A stretch of DNA of 43,222 nucleotides, from contig NZ_LN812100.1 in assembly GCF_000942395.1 (NCBI RefSeq), positions 1 through 43,222 on the forward strand, given 5' to 3'. The stretch comes from Risungbinella massiliensis (GTDB lineage: Bacteria > Bacillota > Bacilli > Thermoactinomycetales > Thermoactinomycetaceae). Position numbers and translations under genes: made by a program. Shown piece after piece: positions 7,688 through 14,287 of this stretch; within the stretch, counting starts at the first letter, position 1; every line of letters starts with the position of its first letter. The notes below the pieces were generated by a model. It saw nothing but the letters and a program-made list of their open reading frames with translations, ran no database searches and was not told the origin of the DNA.

Positions 7688-8634
7688 TGTGCGGTTCCTG
7701 CCCTTCGTGTCTTCTCAAGAAGTTCTTGTTTTAATCTCTCAAACTCAGCTAAGGCCTGTGGTGATGCTTTTGGTTCTGGTTGTTGCTCTTTTGCCTCACG
7801 AAACGCCATTGGTACAGGTGTAGAAGGTTTCTGTTGTTGCTTTGGTTTGGACTGCTTAAAAGGGACGATTTGTTGATGTTTCCTTGCTTGCTTCTTTTTC
7901 TCTTCTTTCTCTATGATCCTAGCTATATAAACAAGTGAATTCAGCTTTTCGCCATTTCTTGCAAGTGTTCTAACAGAATGATCAATTACCTCTTTGATCC
8001 GATCAATGGATATACTCTTTTCCCAAAACTGACCAAGTAATCGGTAGTCATTATTACTGAGATCCAATTTCTCGAATTTCGCCTTTTCAAAGAAATAAGA
8101 TTTGATTTCGTTTTCGTATTTTTGTTGTGGGGTTGGTTCTTGTCCCCAAGAATCAGATCCTAATTCTTTCCAGAGGTCAGCGTCATCATCATATATTTCT
8201 TCTTTATCTTTCTTATCTTTCTTAGTCTTGTTCCGGTAACGTTCCTCTAATGAGCCGCTAACAGTTCCGCTAACTGTTTCGGTATCACCTGTAACCCCTT
8301 GATATTTCTCGTAATTCACCACCGTGAACAGTGTTCCGTTATCCGTTTCGCTAATTGTCACTAAATGAGACTTAATAAGACGGTCAACAACGCGTTTTAT
8401 CGTCGAGATAGAAGGCTTTTTATATCCACGTCCTTCTTTCCGTTCAAGGTCACTAGCTAATCTTCTGTAGGATCTTACCCACTGACCTCGCTGGAGGTGC
8501 ATTCCTTTGTGCTCGATGCCCTCTTTTTCATAGACTGCGTTTCCCATGATCAACATAAATAGCCGAAACCCTAGTTCATCTTTGAAAATTTCATGTTGGA
8601 ATATCTCTCGGTAAATCTTGAAGAATCCGCCCAC
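7684..8634 (-). CDS. DnaD-like phage replisome organiser
   Basis: A 316-residue initiator-type protein. The N-terminal winged helix (MGGFFKIYREIFQHEIFKD, then YRRLASDLERK and STIKRVVDRLIKSHLVTI) is typical of phage replication organisers. A low-complexity middle of K, D and E follows. A DnaD-like helical domain lies around residues 170-240, and a Q/K/P-rich tail closes the protein. It would bind the phage origin and recruit the adjacent DnaI-like loader. The GTG start has GGAGGGGAAAAG upstream. Repeats inside this gene may be the origin itself. Confidence 0.82.
   Translation of the reverse strand: MGGFFKIYREIFQHEIFKDELGFRLFMLIMGNAVYEKEGIEHKGMHLQRGQWVRSYRRLASDLERKEGRGYKKPSISTIKRVVDRLIKSHLVTISETDNGTLFTVVNYEKYQGVTGDTETVSGTVSGSLEERYRNKTKKDKKDKEEIYDDDADLWKELGSDSWGQEPTPQQKYENEIKSYFFEKAKFEKLDLSNNDYRLLGQFWEKSISIDRIKEVIDHSVRTLARNGEKLNSLVYIARIIEKEEKKKQARKHQQIVPFKQSKPKQQQKPSTPVPMAFREAKEQQPEPKASPQALAEFERLKQELLEKTRRAGTAQ
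8240..8365. repeat. Candidate lytic origin repeats inside the initiator gene
   Basis: On the minus strand, imperfect copies of a GTTAGCGGAAC-like word recur within about 120 bp: AATTAGCGAAACGG, ATAACGGAACACTG, GTTAGCGGAACTG, GTTAGCGGCTCA and GTTACCGGAAC. Two copies are close tandems. Origins of Firmicutes phages often lie inside the replication-organiser gene, so this is a reasonable origin candidate. Part of the repetition reflects a coding TVSGTVSGS stretch. Confidence 0.45.
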
Positions 8635-8747
8635 CTTTTCCCCTCCAGCTGATCTTTATAGGAAGGCGACCCGAAAGCCGCCTTTTTCCTGTCTACTACT
8701 TAATGTCGTAACTGGTTTCCGCCTGTGACATCGATACCAAAATTTTT

Positions 8748-8936
8748 TTATGTGTTGTGTCCCCAATCATCCAAGGCCTTATTTACCTCGATCTGATCCG
8801 TGACTGTTTGAATCAATCCGTCTATTCCGTCCGTGTTTAGCCCTCGATTGATGAAGCTGAGTCTTAGACCTCTCAAAGCGTCCAAGACAATGTCAGCCTC
8901 ATAACTTTGGAGAAAGAGATGAACCAGGCGGCTCAT
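8748..8936 (-). CDS. Small early protein, 62 aa
   Basis: Starts MSRLVHLFLQSYEADIVLDA and is predicted to be helical and acidic. Its ATG overlaps the stop of the gene before it by four bases. No family is recognised. A 113-bp gap without a gene follows, up to the initiator gene. Confidence 0.6.
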   Translation of the reverse strand: MSRLVHLFLQSYEADIVLDALRGLRLSFINRGLNTDGIDGLIQTVTDQIEVNKALDDWGHNT

Positions 8937-9202
8937 GCTCCTATCTCCAATGCTGGTAATTCCCGAACCACTGTGACTCGACTTACCATCGTGCGCTTCA
9001 TTGCTCTGCCTTTCACAGTTGCCTTGATCTCGTAGGTGTGACCCTCAATGAGATCTTGACGACTTACCTGAGTTCTCCACTCGTACCAGTTGCCTTCTCG
9101 GATGTTCCCGACAGCAAAGGTGTAGTAGTTCTCTCCATACTCACGGCGGTCACTGATCAGCATGGCCGTCAAGGTGATGCGTTGGCTTTTACGTTTAGCC
9201 AT
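8933..9202 (-). CDS. Hypothetical early protein, 89 aa
   Basis: A beta-rich protein (MAKRKSQRITLTAMLISDRR, then ENYYTFAVGNIREGNWYEWRT and HTYEIKATVKGR), compatible with an OB-like fold. It lies immediately after the ERF gene and has a strong site (GGAGGTGTGGCGTAA). A ssDNA-binding accessory role would fit the context but is only inference. Confidence 0.62.
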   Translation of the reverse strand: MAKRKSQRITLTAMLISDRREYGENYYTFAVGNIREGNWYEWRTQVSRQDLIEGHTYEIKATVKGRAMKRTMVSRVTVVRELPALEIGA

Positions 9203-9910
9203 TTACGCCACACCTCCTTTGAACGCTTTGACGAGTTTTTCTTTTTCCAGGTATTCGATCAGGTCGCTTGCTTCCTTGGTTGTCAGCTCTTTCGTGCTCT
9301 GTTTCTTCGTACGAGCAAGCACTATTTCTTTGATCTCATCGTTGTTCAATTTTAAGTTGTTACCTAATGCGAAGATCTTTTTGCGTTGCGTCTCATTGGC
9401 CATTCCTTGAGGCTTGCTTCCTGTTGGCTGTGCTTCTTGCTTCGGCTGTTGTGCTGGTTTCTGTTTTGTTTGTGGCTGTGGTTTGTTCTGCATTCGTTGT
9501 GGTTGATTCGGCGGTGGTGTGATGCTGTTTGCGTCATCGTCTTCATCTGCTGCGATCCCAAACGCCATGCTTAGTGAATAGCGTTTTGCATAAGTTAAAG
9601 CCGATCCAATCCCTTGGGCTGTCTTCTTATCAAGTGTTACGTACACAGGATCAAGTTGGAAGAATTCACCGCTCTTATGAAGGATCATGGTATAGACTCC
9701 GATGTTTCCTTGCTCATCTCTCACTTGGTTCTGAATGAAAGATAATCCAGTTTCAAGAAGTGCCGGACGGATCGCTGTGATGATTGCATCCAAATCGGCG
9801 TACTTGCTACGGAAGTGAGGGTTTACGCTGTCTTTCTTCGGATTGCTTACAGTACCTTGAAACTGGCAAAGAGCAGCGGCGATATTGCCAATCTTTTCGC
9901 TTGTTTGCAT
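9203..9910 (-). CDS. erf: ERF-family single-strand annealing protein
   Basis: A 235-residue ERF protein that anneals complementary single strands during recombination-dependent replication. The core (SVNPHFRSKYADLDAII, RPALLETGLSFIQN, HKSGEFFQLDPVYV, AQGIGSALTYAKRYSLSMAFGIAADEDDDAN) fills residues 1-140. A Q/P/K-rich linker and a short helical C-terminal domain (RKKIFALGNNLKLNNDEI) follow. The frame extends to 9985, but the ATG at 9910 has AAAGGAGATCAAACAA upstream and fits the family start. Works with SSB and RusA. Confidence 0.93.
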   Translation of the reverse strand: MQTSEKIGNIAAALCQFQGTVSNPKKDSVNPHFRSKYADLDAIITAIRPALLETGLSFIQNQVRDEQGNIGVYTMILHKSGEFFQLDPVYVTLDKKTAQGIGSALTYAKRYSLSMAFGIAADEDDDANSITPPPNQPQRMQNKPQPQTKQKPAQQPKQEAQPTGSKPQGMANETQRKKIFALGNNLKLNNDEIKEIVLARTKKQSTKELTTKEASDLIEYLEKEKLVKAFKGGVA

Positions 9911-9956
9911 TTGTTTGATCTCCTTTATTCGTGTTATACTGACCATGAAAACTTTT

Positions 9957-10028
9957 CTAAACGGTCCGTTTGGTGTTCTCAGCACCAGCGGACTTTTTTG
10001 TTTTAGAGCCTCTGGTCATCCGGCTCAC
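9957..10028 (-). CDS. Tiny basic peptide, 23 aa
   Basis: A GTG-started ORF (MSRMTRGSKTKKSAG...) with a near-perfect ribosome binding site, AAAGGAGGTGATACA. It is very basic and lies between the Cro-like gene and erf. Its coding region also forms a hairpin (GTCCG...GGTG/CACC...CGGAC) with a plus-strand T run, so the site could alternatively serve RNA structure. It is kept because of the ribosome binding site. Confidence 0.45.
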   Translation of the reverse strand: MSRMTRGSKTKKSAGAENTKRTV

Positions 10029-10074
10029 TGTATCACCTCCTTTAAATGACATTTACAACTCACTCTAGTGCGTT

Positions 10075-10290
10075 TTAAGCACTTTTTTGGCTGCAAAAAA
10101 GGAGATTGACCAACTCATTCAGAGAAATGTTCAACTTAGCGGCAATCACAGGAAGATCTACTGCTTTAATGCGATACTTTCCGCTCTCCATCCGTTGGTA
10201 ATCGCTTTGGCCACAACCTAGCGCTTCGGCCATTTGTGTTTGAGTGATTTTATTTTTCCTTCTCAAGGAAACCAAAGCATTTAAATTCAT
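10075..10290 (-). CDS. Cro-like XRE repressor, 71 aa
   Basis: A short single-domain XRE DNA-binding protein. The HTH is ITQTQMAEALGCGQSDYQRMESGKYRI. It is the first gene of the minus-strand early operon and is divergent from the CI-like gene, the usual Cro position. It would bind the intergenic operators and favour lytic growth. The ATG follows GAAAGGAGGCTCGATT. Confidence 0.85.
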   Translation of the reverse strand: MNLNALVSLRRKNKITQTQMAEALGCGQSDYQRMESGKYRIKAVDLPVIAAKLNISLNELVNLLFCSQKSA

Positions 10291-10336
10291 AATCGAGCCT
10301 CCTTTCAGAAAATGCGAATAACGAATTCATAACTCA

Positions 10337-10364
10337 ATTATATGCTATATTGGCATATAGTCAA
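10337..10364 (-). promoter_or_regulatory. Early lytic promoter with embedded operator
   Basis: On the minus strand TTGACT (10364-10359) and TATAAT (10342-10337) are separated by 16 bases. The spacer is filled by a dyad with arms TATATGC/GCATATA (10339-10359), an ideal place for a repressor to block RNA polymerase. It reads into the Cro-like gene and the early operon. Confidence 0.78.
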
Positions 10365-10463
10365 GTGCCTTTTTATCATTTTTTATTTCATTTGTTGCGT
10401 TGAATGTTAATAATTAATATATAATCATCATTAGTTAATCCAATGTGGGGTGTGATCGGGAAA

Positions 10464-10838
10464 ATGAAAAAAGAAAAAACAATTTTTTCCCAACGACTTA
10501 GAGCGGCGAGACAGAGAAAAAAACTAACTCAAAAACAGTTAGCCAATCATGTAGGGGTTGTTGCTACAACAGTAGTTAGATGGGAACAGGGGAAATACGA
10601 ACCTGATACAGATACAATCACAAAAATAGCCGACCTATTAGGAGTAACAGCCGACTATTTGATAGGTATGGATGGAAAAAAAGATCCACTTGCTCAGCTG
10701 GATCTGAAAAAAATTCGAAATGATTTGGTTCATAAAGAATTAACTTTAAATGGAATTACATTAGAAGATCAAGAACAAGAAGAAGTCAGGCAACTTCTAA
10801 CAGGTATTTTAGATCGTATATTACGCTCGTCTAACTAA
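10464..10838 (+). CDS. CI-like XRE repressor, 124 aa
   Basis: The probable prophage repressor. The N-terminal XRE domain (FSQRLRAARQRKKLTQKQLANHVGVVATTVVRWEQGKYEPDTDT) is followed by ADLLGVTADYLIGM and a helical C-terminal segment suited to dimerisation. There is no peptidase domain for RecA-type self-cleavage, so induction must use another route, such as an antirepressor or peptide signalling. The longer frame begins at 10443, and the ATG at 10464 was chosen as the usual XRE start. Confidence 0.85.
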   Translation: MKKEKTIFSQRLRAARQRKKLTQKQLANHVGVVATTVVRWEQGKYEPDTDTITKIADLLGVTADYLIGMDGKKDPLAQLDLKKIRNDLVHKELTLNGITLEDQEQEEVRQLLTGILDRILRSSN

Positions 10839-10988
10839 ACTATATTTTAAAATGAGACGTTGGATCTGCTTCCGCTCATCTGGAGTTAAATTCATGGATG
10901 ATGACAAGCTAGAAACAAGATCACTCAGCTCCAAACGTTCATTCTTCCCAAAGAAATAGTTTTCGCTTTCGTTATTTTGCATTAGCAT
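10821..10988 (-). CDS. Small acidic protein, 55 aa, convergent with the repressor
   Basis: An ORF starting MLMQNNESENYFFGKNERLE, with GGAGTGGAGATC before the ATG. Its stop lies inside the last codons of the CI-like gene, so the 3' ends overlap by 18 bp on opposite strands. Helical; no known family. It could be a modulator of the switch, but that rests only on position. Confidence 0.5.
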   Translation of the reverse strand: MLMQNNESENYFFGKNERLELSDLVSSLSSSMNLTPDERKQIQRLILKYSLVRRA

Positions 10989-11146
10989 GATCTCCACTCC
11001 TGTTGTTGTTTAATTTTAACACTAGACTGACCAGAAGAGAACGAACGTTCTTATTGTAATTTCTTACAGACCCTAATTCTGGAACACCTGTGAAAATTAT
11101 TTGTACTTAGTGAGAATATTATAACGTTTACAAAAATAATTGTGCA

Positions 11147-11268
11147 AATTGTGTCTAATAGCCTTTTTCTACTTTTGCGACTAAAAAAACAGGGTGATTT
11201 TATCAAATTTCTTAAAACTATGCCCTTTTTCTACAAATGTGTCTAAAAAAACGGGGTTAGACACAATT
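11147..11268. promoter_or_regulatory. Repeated operator-like sites upstream of the TPR regulator
   Basis: AATTGTGTCTAA (11147-11158) and its exact inverse TTAGACACAATT (11257-11268) flank a third copy, ATGTGTCTAA (11237-11246). Two roughly 37-bp direct repeats (from 11161 and 11222; shared words CTTTTTCTAC and CTAAAAAAAC) lie between them. The block abuts the regulator gene and is the natural candidate for autoregulatory binding sites. Confidence 0.6.
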
Positions 11269-11316
11269 AAACAAGGAAATAAAAATATTTTTATCATATT
11301 TAAGGAGGGAAGTTTT

Positions 11317-12600
11317 CTGGACCCTTATCTATTAGGAAACGCGATCCGCTATCTCCGCAAAGAGCAAGGAAAGAACCTGGAAGATCTAGCAGACAAATGT
11401 ATTTCTATCTCCACCATCAGTAAAATTGAACGTGGTTCTTCTAATACTCAAAGACTAGATCACTTGTTATCCAAACTTGGGGTTACGCAAACAGATCTGG
11501 AAAAGGTCATCCAGAAAATACAACAAGAAGAACATATTTTATTGATGACTCTAAGGTCAGCAGAGTCGCAAATTCGGCACGCTGGTTCCTGTTCTACTCT
11601 AAAACAAATACAAATGGACCCAAAACATCGCTTACAGCCTTATTTAAACTACTTATTAGGTAAACATCACCTGCGAGGTAACTTTCAAACTGCTACCTAT
11701 TACTTTGAAAAAGCGATCGATCTAGCAAATAAATTGAGAGATTATGATGTTCGTTTAAATATACCTGCCTTATCCTATTTGGATCTTGGACTGCTTTCTT
11801 ACCAAAACAACAATATCCAGTTATCCTTACACTACACTGAAAAAGGTATGGACTCTTTTTTCAAAGGTGGTGAAAGAACAGATATTTTCAACGTTCTCCA
11901 GTACAATCGTGCTCTGTTCTTATATCAGCTTGGAAATATAGAAAGAGCAAATGGGATTTTAGATAGCCTCTACAGCAGGATCAACTCTATATCCCGAATT
12001 CAAGTAAGAGCACAGGTTTACGAACTAAAAGCTCTAATCTGTTTAGATCAAAAAGAATACGAAAAAGGAAAAAAACTATGTGACGAGGCAATTCAACTGT
12101 CTCATGAAACTGAGTCCGCAGATGTCTCTTGTAATATTTGGACCACAATTGGACTAATCTCATCAGAATTAAAGTGCCAACTAATCAATGCAGAAAACTG
12201 TTTTCTAACAGCTCTGTCTTTTGAAAAAAGCCTGAAAAGAAGAAACAAAATAGCTTTAGCTTATATGTCGATGGGGAAACTATATATTAAGTTAGATCGT
12301 TTGGAGGAAGCAAAAAGAAACATTGAAAAAGGAATCTCCATAGCCGAAAAACACAATGACATGCTTTTATTGGTAGATGGATTAGAATCGTTGGCATATT
12401 ATTGGAGCTATTTAGGTGATATTGATCATTCCATTGAGCTATATCAAAGAGCATTGCATATCTCAAACAAGCATAACTTTATTAAGAAAACTGAAAAAAT
12501 CAAAACATATTTATCTAAACTAGAAAGGAGGGATGATCATGTACAACATACCAGATCCAGAGGAGTCCTAAATAAATGCCTTGCTAATTGCCACCTATAG
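11317..12600 (+). CDS. HTH-TPR peptide-receptor regulator (RRNPP type)
   Basis: A 427-residue regulator with an N-terminal XRE domain (DPYLLGNAIRYLRKEQGKNL, then ISISTISKIERGSS, residues 2-55). A long array of tetratricopeptide helices follows (residues about 90-415; for example NFQTATYYFEKAIDLANKL, KLDRLEEAKRNIEKGISIAEK, DIDHSIELYQRALHISNKH). This is the Rap/PlcR/AimR architecture: short peptides bind the TPR groove and change DNA binding. The likely start is CTG at 11317, seven bases after AAGGAGGG; the frame is open to an ATG at 11194 that has no such site. A 10-codon peptide gene lies inside its 3' end. It probably controls the lysogeny decision or plasmid genes. Confidence 0.85.
   Translation: MDPYLLGNAIRYLRKEQGKNLEDLADKCISISTISKIERGSSNTQRLDHLLSKLGVTQTDLEKVIQKIQQEEHILLMTLRSAESQIRHAGSCSTLKQIQMDPKHRLQPYLNYLLGKHHLRGNFQTATYYFEKAIDLANKLRDYDVRLNIPALSYLDLGLLSYQNNNIQLSLHYTEKGMDSFFKGGERTDIFNVLQYNRALFLYQLGNIERANGILDSLYSRINSISRIQVRAQVYELKALICLDQKEYEKGKKLCDEAIQLSHETESADVSCNIWTTIGLISSELKCQLINAENCFLTALSFEKSLKRRNKIALAYMSMGKLYIKLDRLEEAKRNIEKGISIAEKHNDMLLLVDGLESLAYYWSYLGDIDHSIELYQRALHISNKHNFIKKTEKIKTYLSKLERRDDHVQHTRSRGVLNKCLANCHL
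12539..12571 (+). CDS. Candidate signalling micropeptide MYNIPDPEES
   Basis: A 10-codon ORF inside the last codons of the TPR regulator, in another frame. It has an excellent binding site (AAAGGAGGG, six bases before the ATG) and is followed at once by a terminator. Receptor-peptide gene pairs of the RRNPP class are arranged this way. There is no signal sequence, so it would be a leaderless signal. Peptide status is inferred from position and ribosome binding site alone. Confidence 0.6.
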   Translation: MYNIPDPEES

Positions 12601-12614
12601 GGTGGATTTTTTTT
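12591..12614 (+). terminator. Terminator after the regulator/peptide pair
   Basis: CCACC-TATAG-GGTGG is followed by ATTTTTTTT. It overlaps the regulator stop codon and follows the micropeptide by 20 bases. Confidence 0.88.
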
Positions 12615-12643
12615 GCACAAAAAAAGAGCAGCTCATGGCTGCC
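12615..12643 (-). terminator. Terminator of the lipoprotein gene
   Basis: On the minus strand GGCAGC-CATGA-GCTGCT is followed by CTTTTTTT. It lies just past the lipoprotein stop and faces the terminator of the convergent regulator. Confidence 0.85.
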
Positions 12644-12649
12644 TTTATA

Positions 12650-13162
12650 TTATTTAGATGGAATGATTTCGAACTTGATTTCCTTTTGATCCATAGAAAG
12701 CATCGGAACGTATACAAGTTCAAATTTTTCTCCTTCTTTAACGTCATAGTACAATTTCCCGTTTAGCTTTTTACCCGCATTCACTTGTCCAGTAATAGCC
12801 ATTTCATCATAGGAGAAATATGGTTCCATCTTGTTCCCGTCTTTGTCGTACAAGTTAAAAGCAACATTATCAACTAGTGCCTGGGTTTGTCCTGTGTTAC
12901 TGGTTGCTACTTCTAAGGTGAGAACCTTTCCGTTTTTAGCTGGTCCATATTCAGCGGGTTTGGTGTATTTTGCAGATGTGATCTGTATTTCTAGTCCATC
13001 CACTTTCACGGTTTCCCCGAGCTTATAAACCTTTGCTTGTTGTTGCTGTTGCTCTGCTGGTTTGTTTACTGTTGTTTTGTCTGGTCCAACCGTTTCCACT
13101 TCTGTTGTGCATCCAGCTAAAAGCGTAGCGATGAGTGCTGTAGATGCTAATACTTTCTTCAT
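12650..13162 (-). CDS. DUF4352-type lipoprotein
   Basis: A 170-residue exported lipoprotein. The signal peptide MKKVLASTALIATLLAGC ends in the lipobox LAGC, with the modified cysteine at position 18. A Q-rich linker is followed by a beta-sandwich domain of the DUF4352 kind (YKLGETVKVDGLEIQITSAKY...KNGKVLTLEVATSNTGQ). It is monocistronic with its own terminator inside the lysogeny region, where prophages often express surface lipoproteins that block superinfection. That role is an inference from position. Confidence 0.85.
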   Translation of the reverse strand: MKKVLASTALIATLLAGCTTEVETVGPDKTTVNKPAEQQQQQAKVYKLGETVKVDGLEIQITSAKYTKPAEYGPAKNGKVLTLEVATSNTGQTQALVDNVAFNLYDKDGNKMEPYFSYDEMAITGQVNAGKKLNGKLYYDVKEGEKFELVYVPMLSMDQKEIKFEIIPSK

Positions 13163-13233
13163 ATGATCATCTTCCTTTATGTATCCGAATTTTCAAATTT
13201 AGGATAGCACATCTACTGTCGTTTATCTATAAA

Positions 13234-13262
13234 CAAAAAAAGCAGCTCATTATTGGCTGCTA
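13234..13262 (-). terminator. Terminator of the ribbon-helix-helix gene
   Basis: On the minus strand AGCAGC-CAATAATGA-GCTGCT is followed by TTTTTTTG. The stop codon of the preceding gene lies inside the stem. Confidence 0.85.
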
Positions 13263-13405
13263 TCTTCTTCTAACGTCTTATCAATATAGTTTTCTAGGAA
13301 TTCTTGCAATGACAAATCTTTCTTAGCCAGATAGATCTTCAATTCCTTTGCTTTCTCTGGTGTGATTCGGATCGCAATCATCTTCATTTTAATTTCATCA
13401 GCCAT
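13250..13405 (-). CDS. Ribbon-helix-helix regulator, 51 aa
   Basis: A small RHH protein: MKMIAIRITPEKAKELKIYL provides the beta strand and first helix, and KDLSLQEFLENYIDKTLEED the second. RHH proteins bind DNA as dimers and act as autorepressors or antitoxins. A perfect palindrome over its own promoter (13443-13457) supports autoregulation. The site GGAGTGGGATT precedes the ATG. No toxin partner is recognised next to it. Confidence 0.75.
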   Translation of the reverse strand: MADEIKMKMIAIRITPEKAKELKIYLAKKDLSLQEFLENYIDKTLEEDSSQ

Positions 13406-13427
13406 AATCCCACTCCTTTTTGTTAAC

Positions 13428-13474
13428 ATTTTAACATTTTATAATTGACTGTCAATTTGTTTATATGTTAACAT
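13428..13474. promoter_or_regulatory. Divergent promoter region with palindromic operator
   Basis: Minus strand: TTGACA (13455-13450), a 16-base spacer and TAAAAT (13433-13428) drive the RHH gene. Plus strand: TTGACT (13445-13450) with a weaker TAACAT (13469-13474) would drive the structured leader. Both -35 boxes lie within the perfect 15-bp palindrome AATTGACTGTCAATT (13443-13457), so one bound dimer could silence both directions. Confidence 0.6.
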
Positions 13475-13480
13475 GTATAC

Positions 13481-13559
13481 ATGGAGGCAAACGAGAAAAC
13501 GCCTCGGAGCGGCAACTCCAAAGGCGTTGTAAGTACTTCTCAACCAAATTTGCCTCCAT
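13481..13559 (+). ncRNA. Structured RNA leader or small RNA
   Basis: An outer perfect 11-bp stem (ATGGAGGCAAA at 13481-13491 with TTTGCCTCCAT at 13549-13559) encloses a second stem (AACGCC...GGCGTT, 13498-13528) with an inner GGAG/CTCC helix capped by CGGCAA. It directly precedes the binding site of a 38-residue ORF. It could be a leader controlling that ORF or an independent RNA. It matches no riboswitch class that I recognise. Confidence 0.5.
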
Positions 13560-13586
13560 TATAAAACATTTGGAGGGTGATGTAAA

Positions 13587-13703
13587 ATGTTAAAATGGAT
13601 CGGCGTTGTGAAGAATGGCGAAAAGAAAGGCATCCAAGCAGTGGGGCACAAGCAGGCTCTTGAATCAAAAAAAGATTCAAAGAAGAACGACAAGAAGAAG
13701 TAA
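13587..13703 (+). CDS. Small basic protein, 38 aa
   Basis: Starts MLKWIGVVKNGEKKGIQAVG and ends in a lysine-rich tail (KKDSKKNDKKK). The TGGAGGGTGATGTAAA site is convincing. It is the only gene after the structured leader, and a hairpin (CCGGAGG...CCTCCGG, then T run) terminates it at 13712-13739. The function is unknown; it is similar in size to small RNA- or membrane-binding regulators. Confidence 0.6.
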   Translation: MLKWIGVVKNGEKKGIQAVGHKQALESKKDSKKNDKKK

Positions 13704-13706
13704 AAA

Positions 13707-14093
13707 CTAAGCCGGAGGGATTATCCTCCGGTTTTTTTTATGTTCTAGATGCAGATCCATCATTACGCTCATATCAATCCAGACGGTCCACTCTGTGCTT
13801 CCTAGATGCTCGCTTAGAATGGCGTTATCATCGATCCAGCTCAATAACTCCTTATCACTAGGATCTTGACCAGGGCAATCTTCGCGATAAGCTGCCACTA
13901 GATAAGATTGAAGTGATTTAAATAATATATGTGCTTGTTCTTCTGCATTGGCATCCTCGTAATAGATCAGCCAGTTTGCTAGCTCTTGCCCCCGCTGGAA
14001 CTCTTTCAATAGCCGCCGCTTGGCGATGCTCACGAAATGACGCTGCACCATCTCTTCTGTACGCTCGATCTCAACACCATCTATCACGATCAT
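13707..14093 (-). CDS. Hypothetical acidic helical protein, 128 aa
   Basis: An unrecognised protein starting MIVIDGVEIERTEEMVQRHF, with helices LLKEFQRGQELANWLIYYEDANAEEQAHIL and a final amphipathic segment. The longer frame to 14267 is discarded because it reads back through the divergent peptide genes, while AAAGGAG lies just before the ATG at 14093. It is divergent from the tiny-peptide cluster and could be its partner, though no HTH or TPR motif is evident. Confidence 0.6.
   Translation of the reverse strand: MIVIDGVEIERTEEMVQRHFVSIAKRRLLKEFQRGQELANWLIYYEDANAEEQAHILFKSLQSYLVAAYREDCPGQDPSDKELLSWIDDNAILSEHLGSTEWTVWIDMSVMMDLHLEHKKNRRIIPPA
13712..13740 (+). terminator. Hairpin terminator after the 38-aa gene
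   Basis: GCCGGAGG-GATTA-TCCTCCGG is followed by TTTTTTTT on the plus strand. It also overlaps the 3' end of the convergent gene. Confidence 0.88.
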
Positions 14094-14107
14094 TTCCATC
14101 TCTCCTT

Positions 14108-14136
14108 TTTCAAATAATAGCAAAAATGTGTATGAT
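14108..14136 (+). promoter_or_regulatory. Possible promoter of the peptide cluster
   Basis: TTTCAA (14108-14113), a 17-base spacer and TATGAT (14131-14136) precede the first tiny ORF. The -35 box is weak, so this is tentative. Confidence 0.35.
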
Positions 14137-14168
14137 GAGGTTATATAGAATAAAGGAGGGCAGATGAT

Positions 14169-14204
14169 ATGTTTATATCTGATCCAGATCCAGTAGGTGT
14201 TTAA
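14169..14204 (+). CDS. Candidate micropeptide MFISDPDPVGV
   Basis: An 11-residue ORF with AAAGGAGGG eight bases upstream, first of three tandem tiny ORFs, each with a strong binding site. Its DPDP core echoes the PDPEE of the peptide linked to the TPR regulator. No signal sequence. A signalling role is inferred. Confidence 0.5.
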   Translation: MFISDPDPVGV

Positions 14205-14233
14205 TACATTCCAATCCAAGGAGGGGTTCCACG

Positions 14234-14263
14234 ATGAATAACTCCGAACCAGATTGCTGCTAG
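14234..14263 (+). CDS. Candidate micropeptide MNNSEPDCC
   Basis: A nine-residue ORF with AAGGAGGGG seven bases before the ATG. It ends in SEPDCC, closely similar to the AEPACC that ends the next, signal-bearing ORF. The match of the two C-termini is the main reason to regard both as functional. Confidence 0.5.
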   Translation: MNNSEPDCC

Positions 14264-14287
14264 TCATGAAAAGAAAGGATGATCAAA

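Noticed and set aside
14094-14267. N-terminal extension of the 128-aa minus-strand protein
   Set aside because: It would overlap the divergent peptide genes, and the binding site lies before the ATG at 14093.
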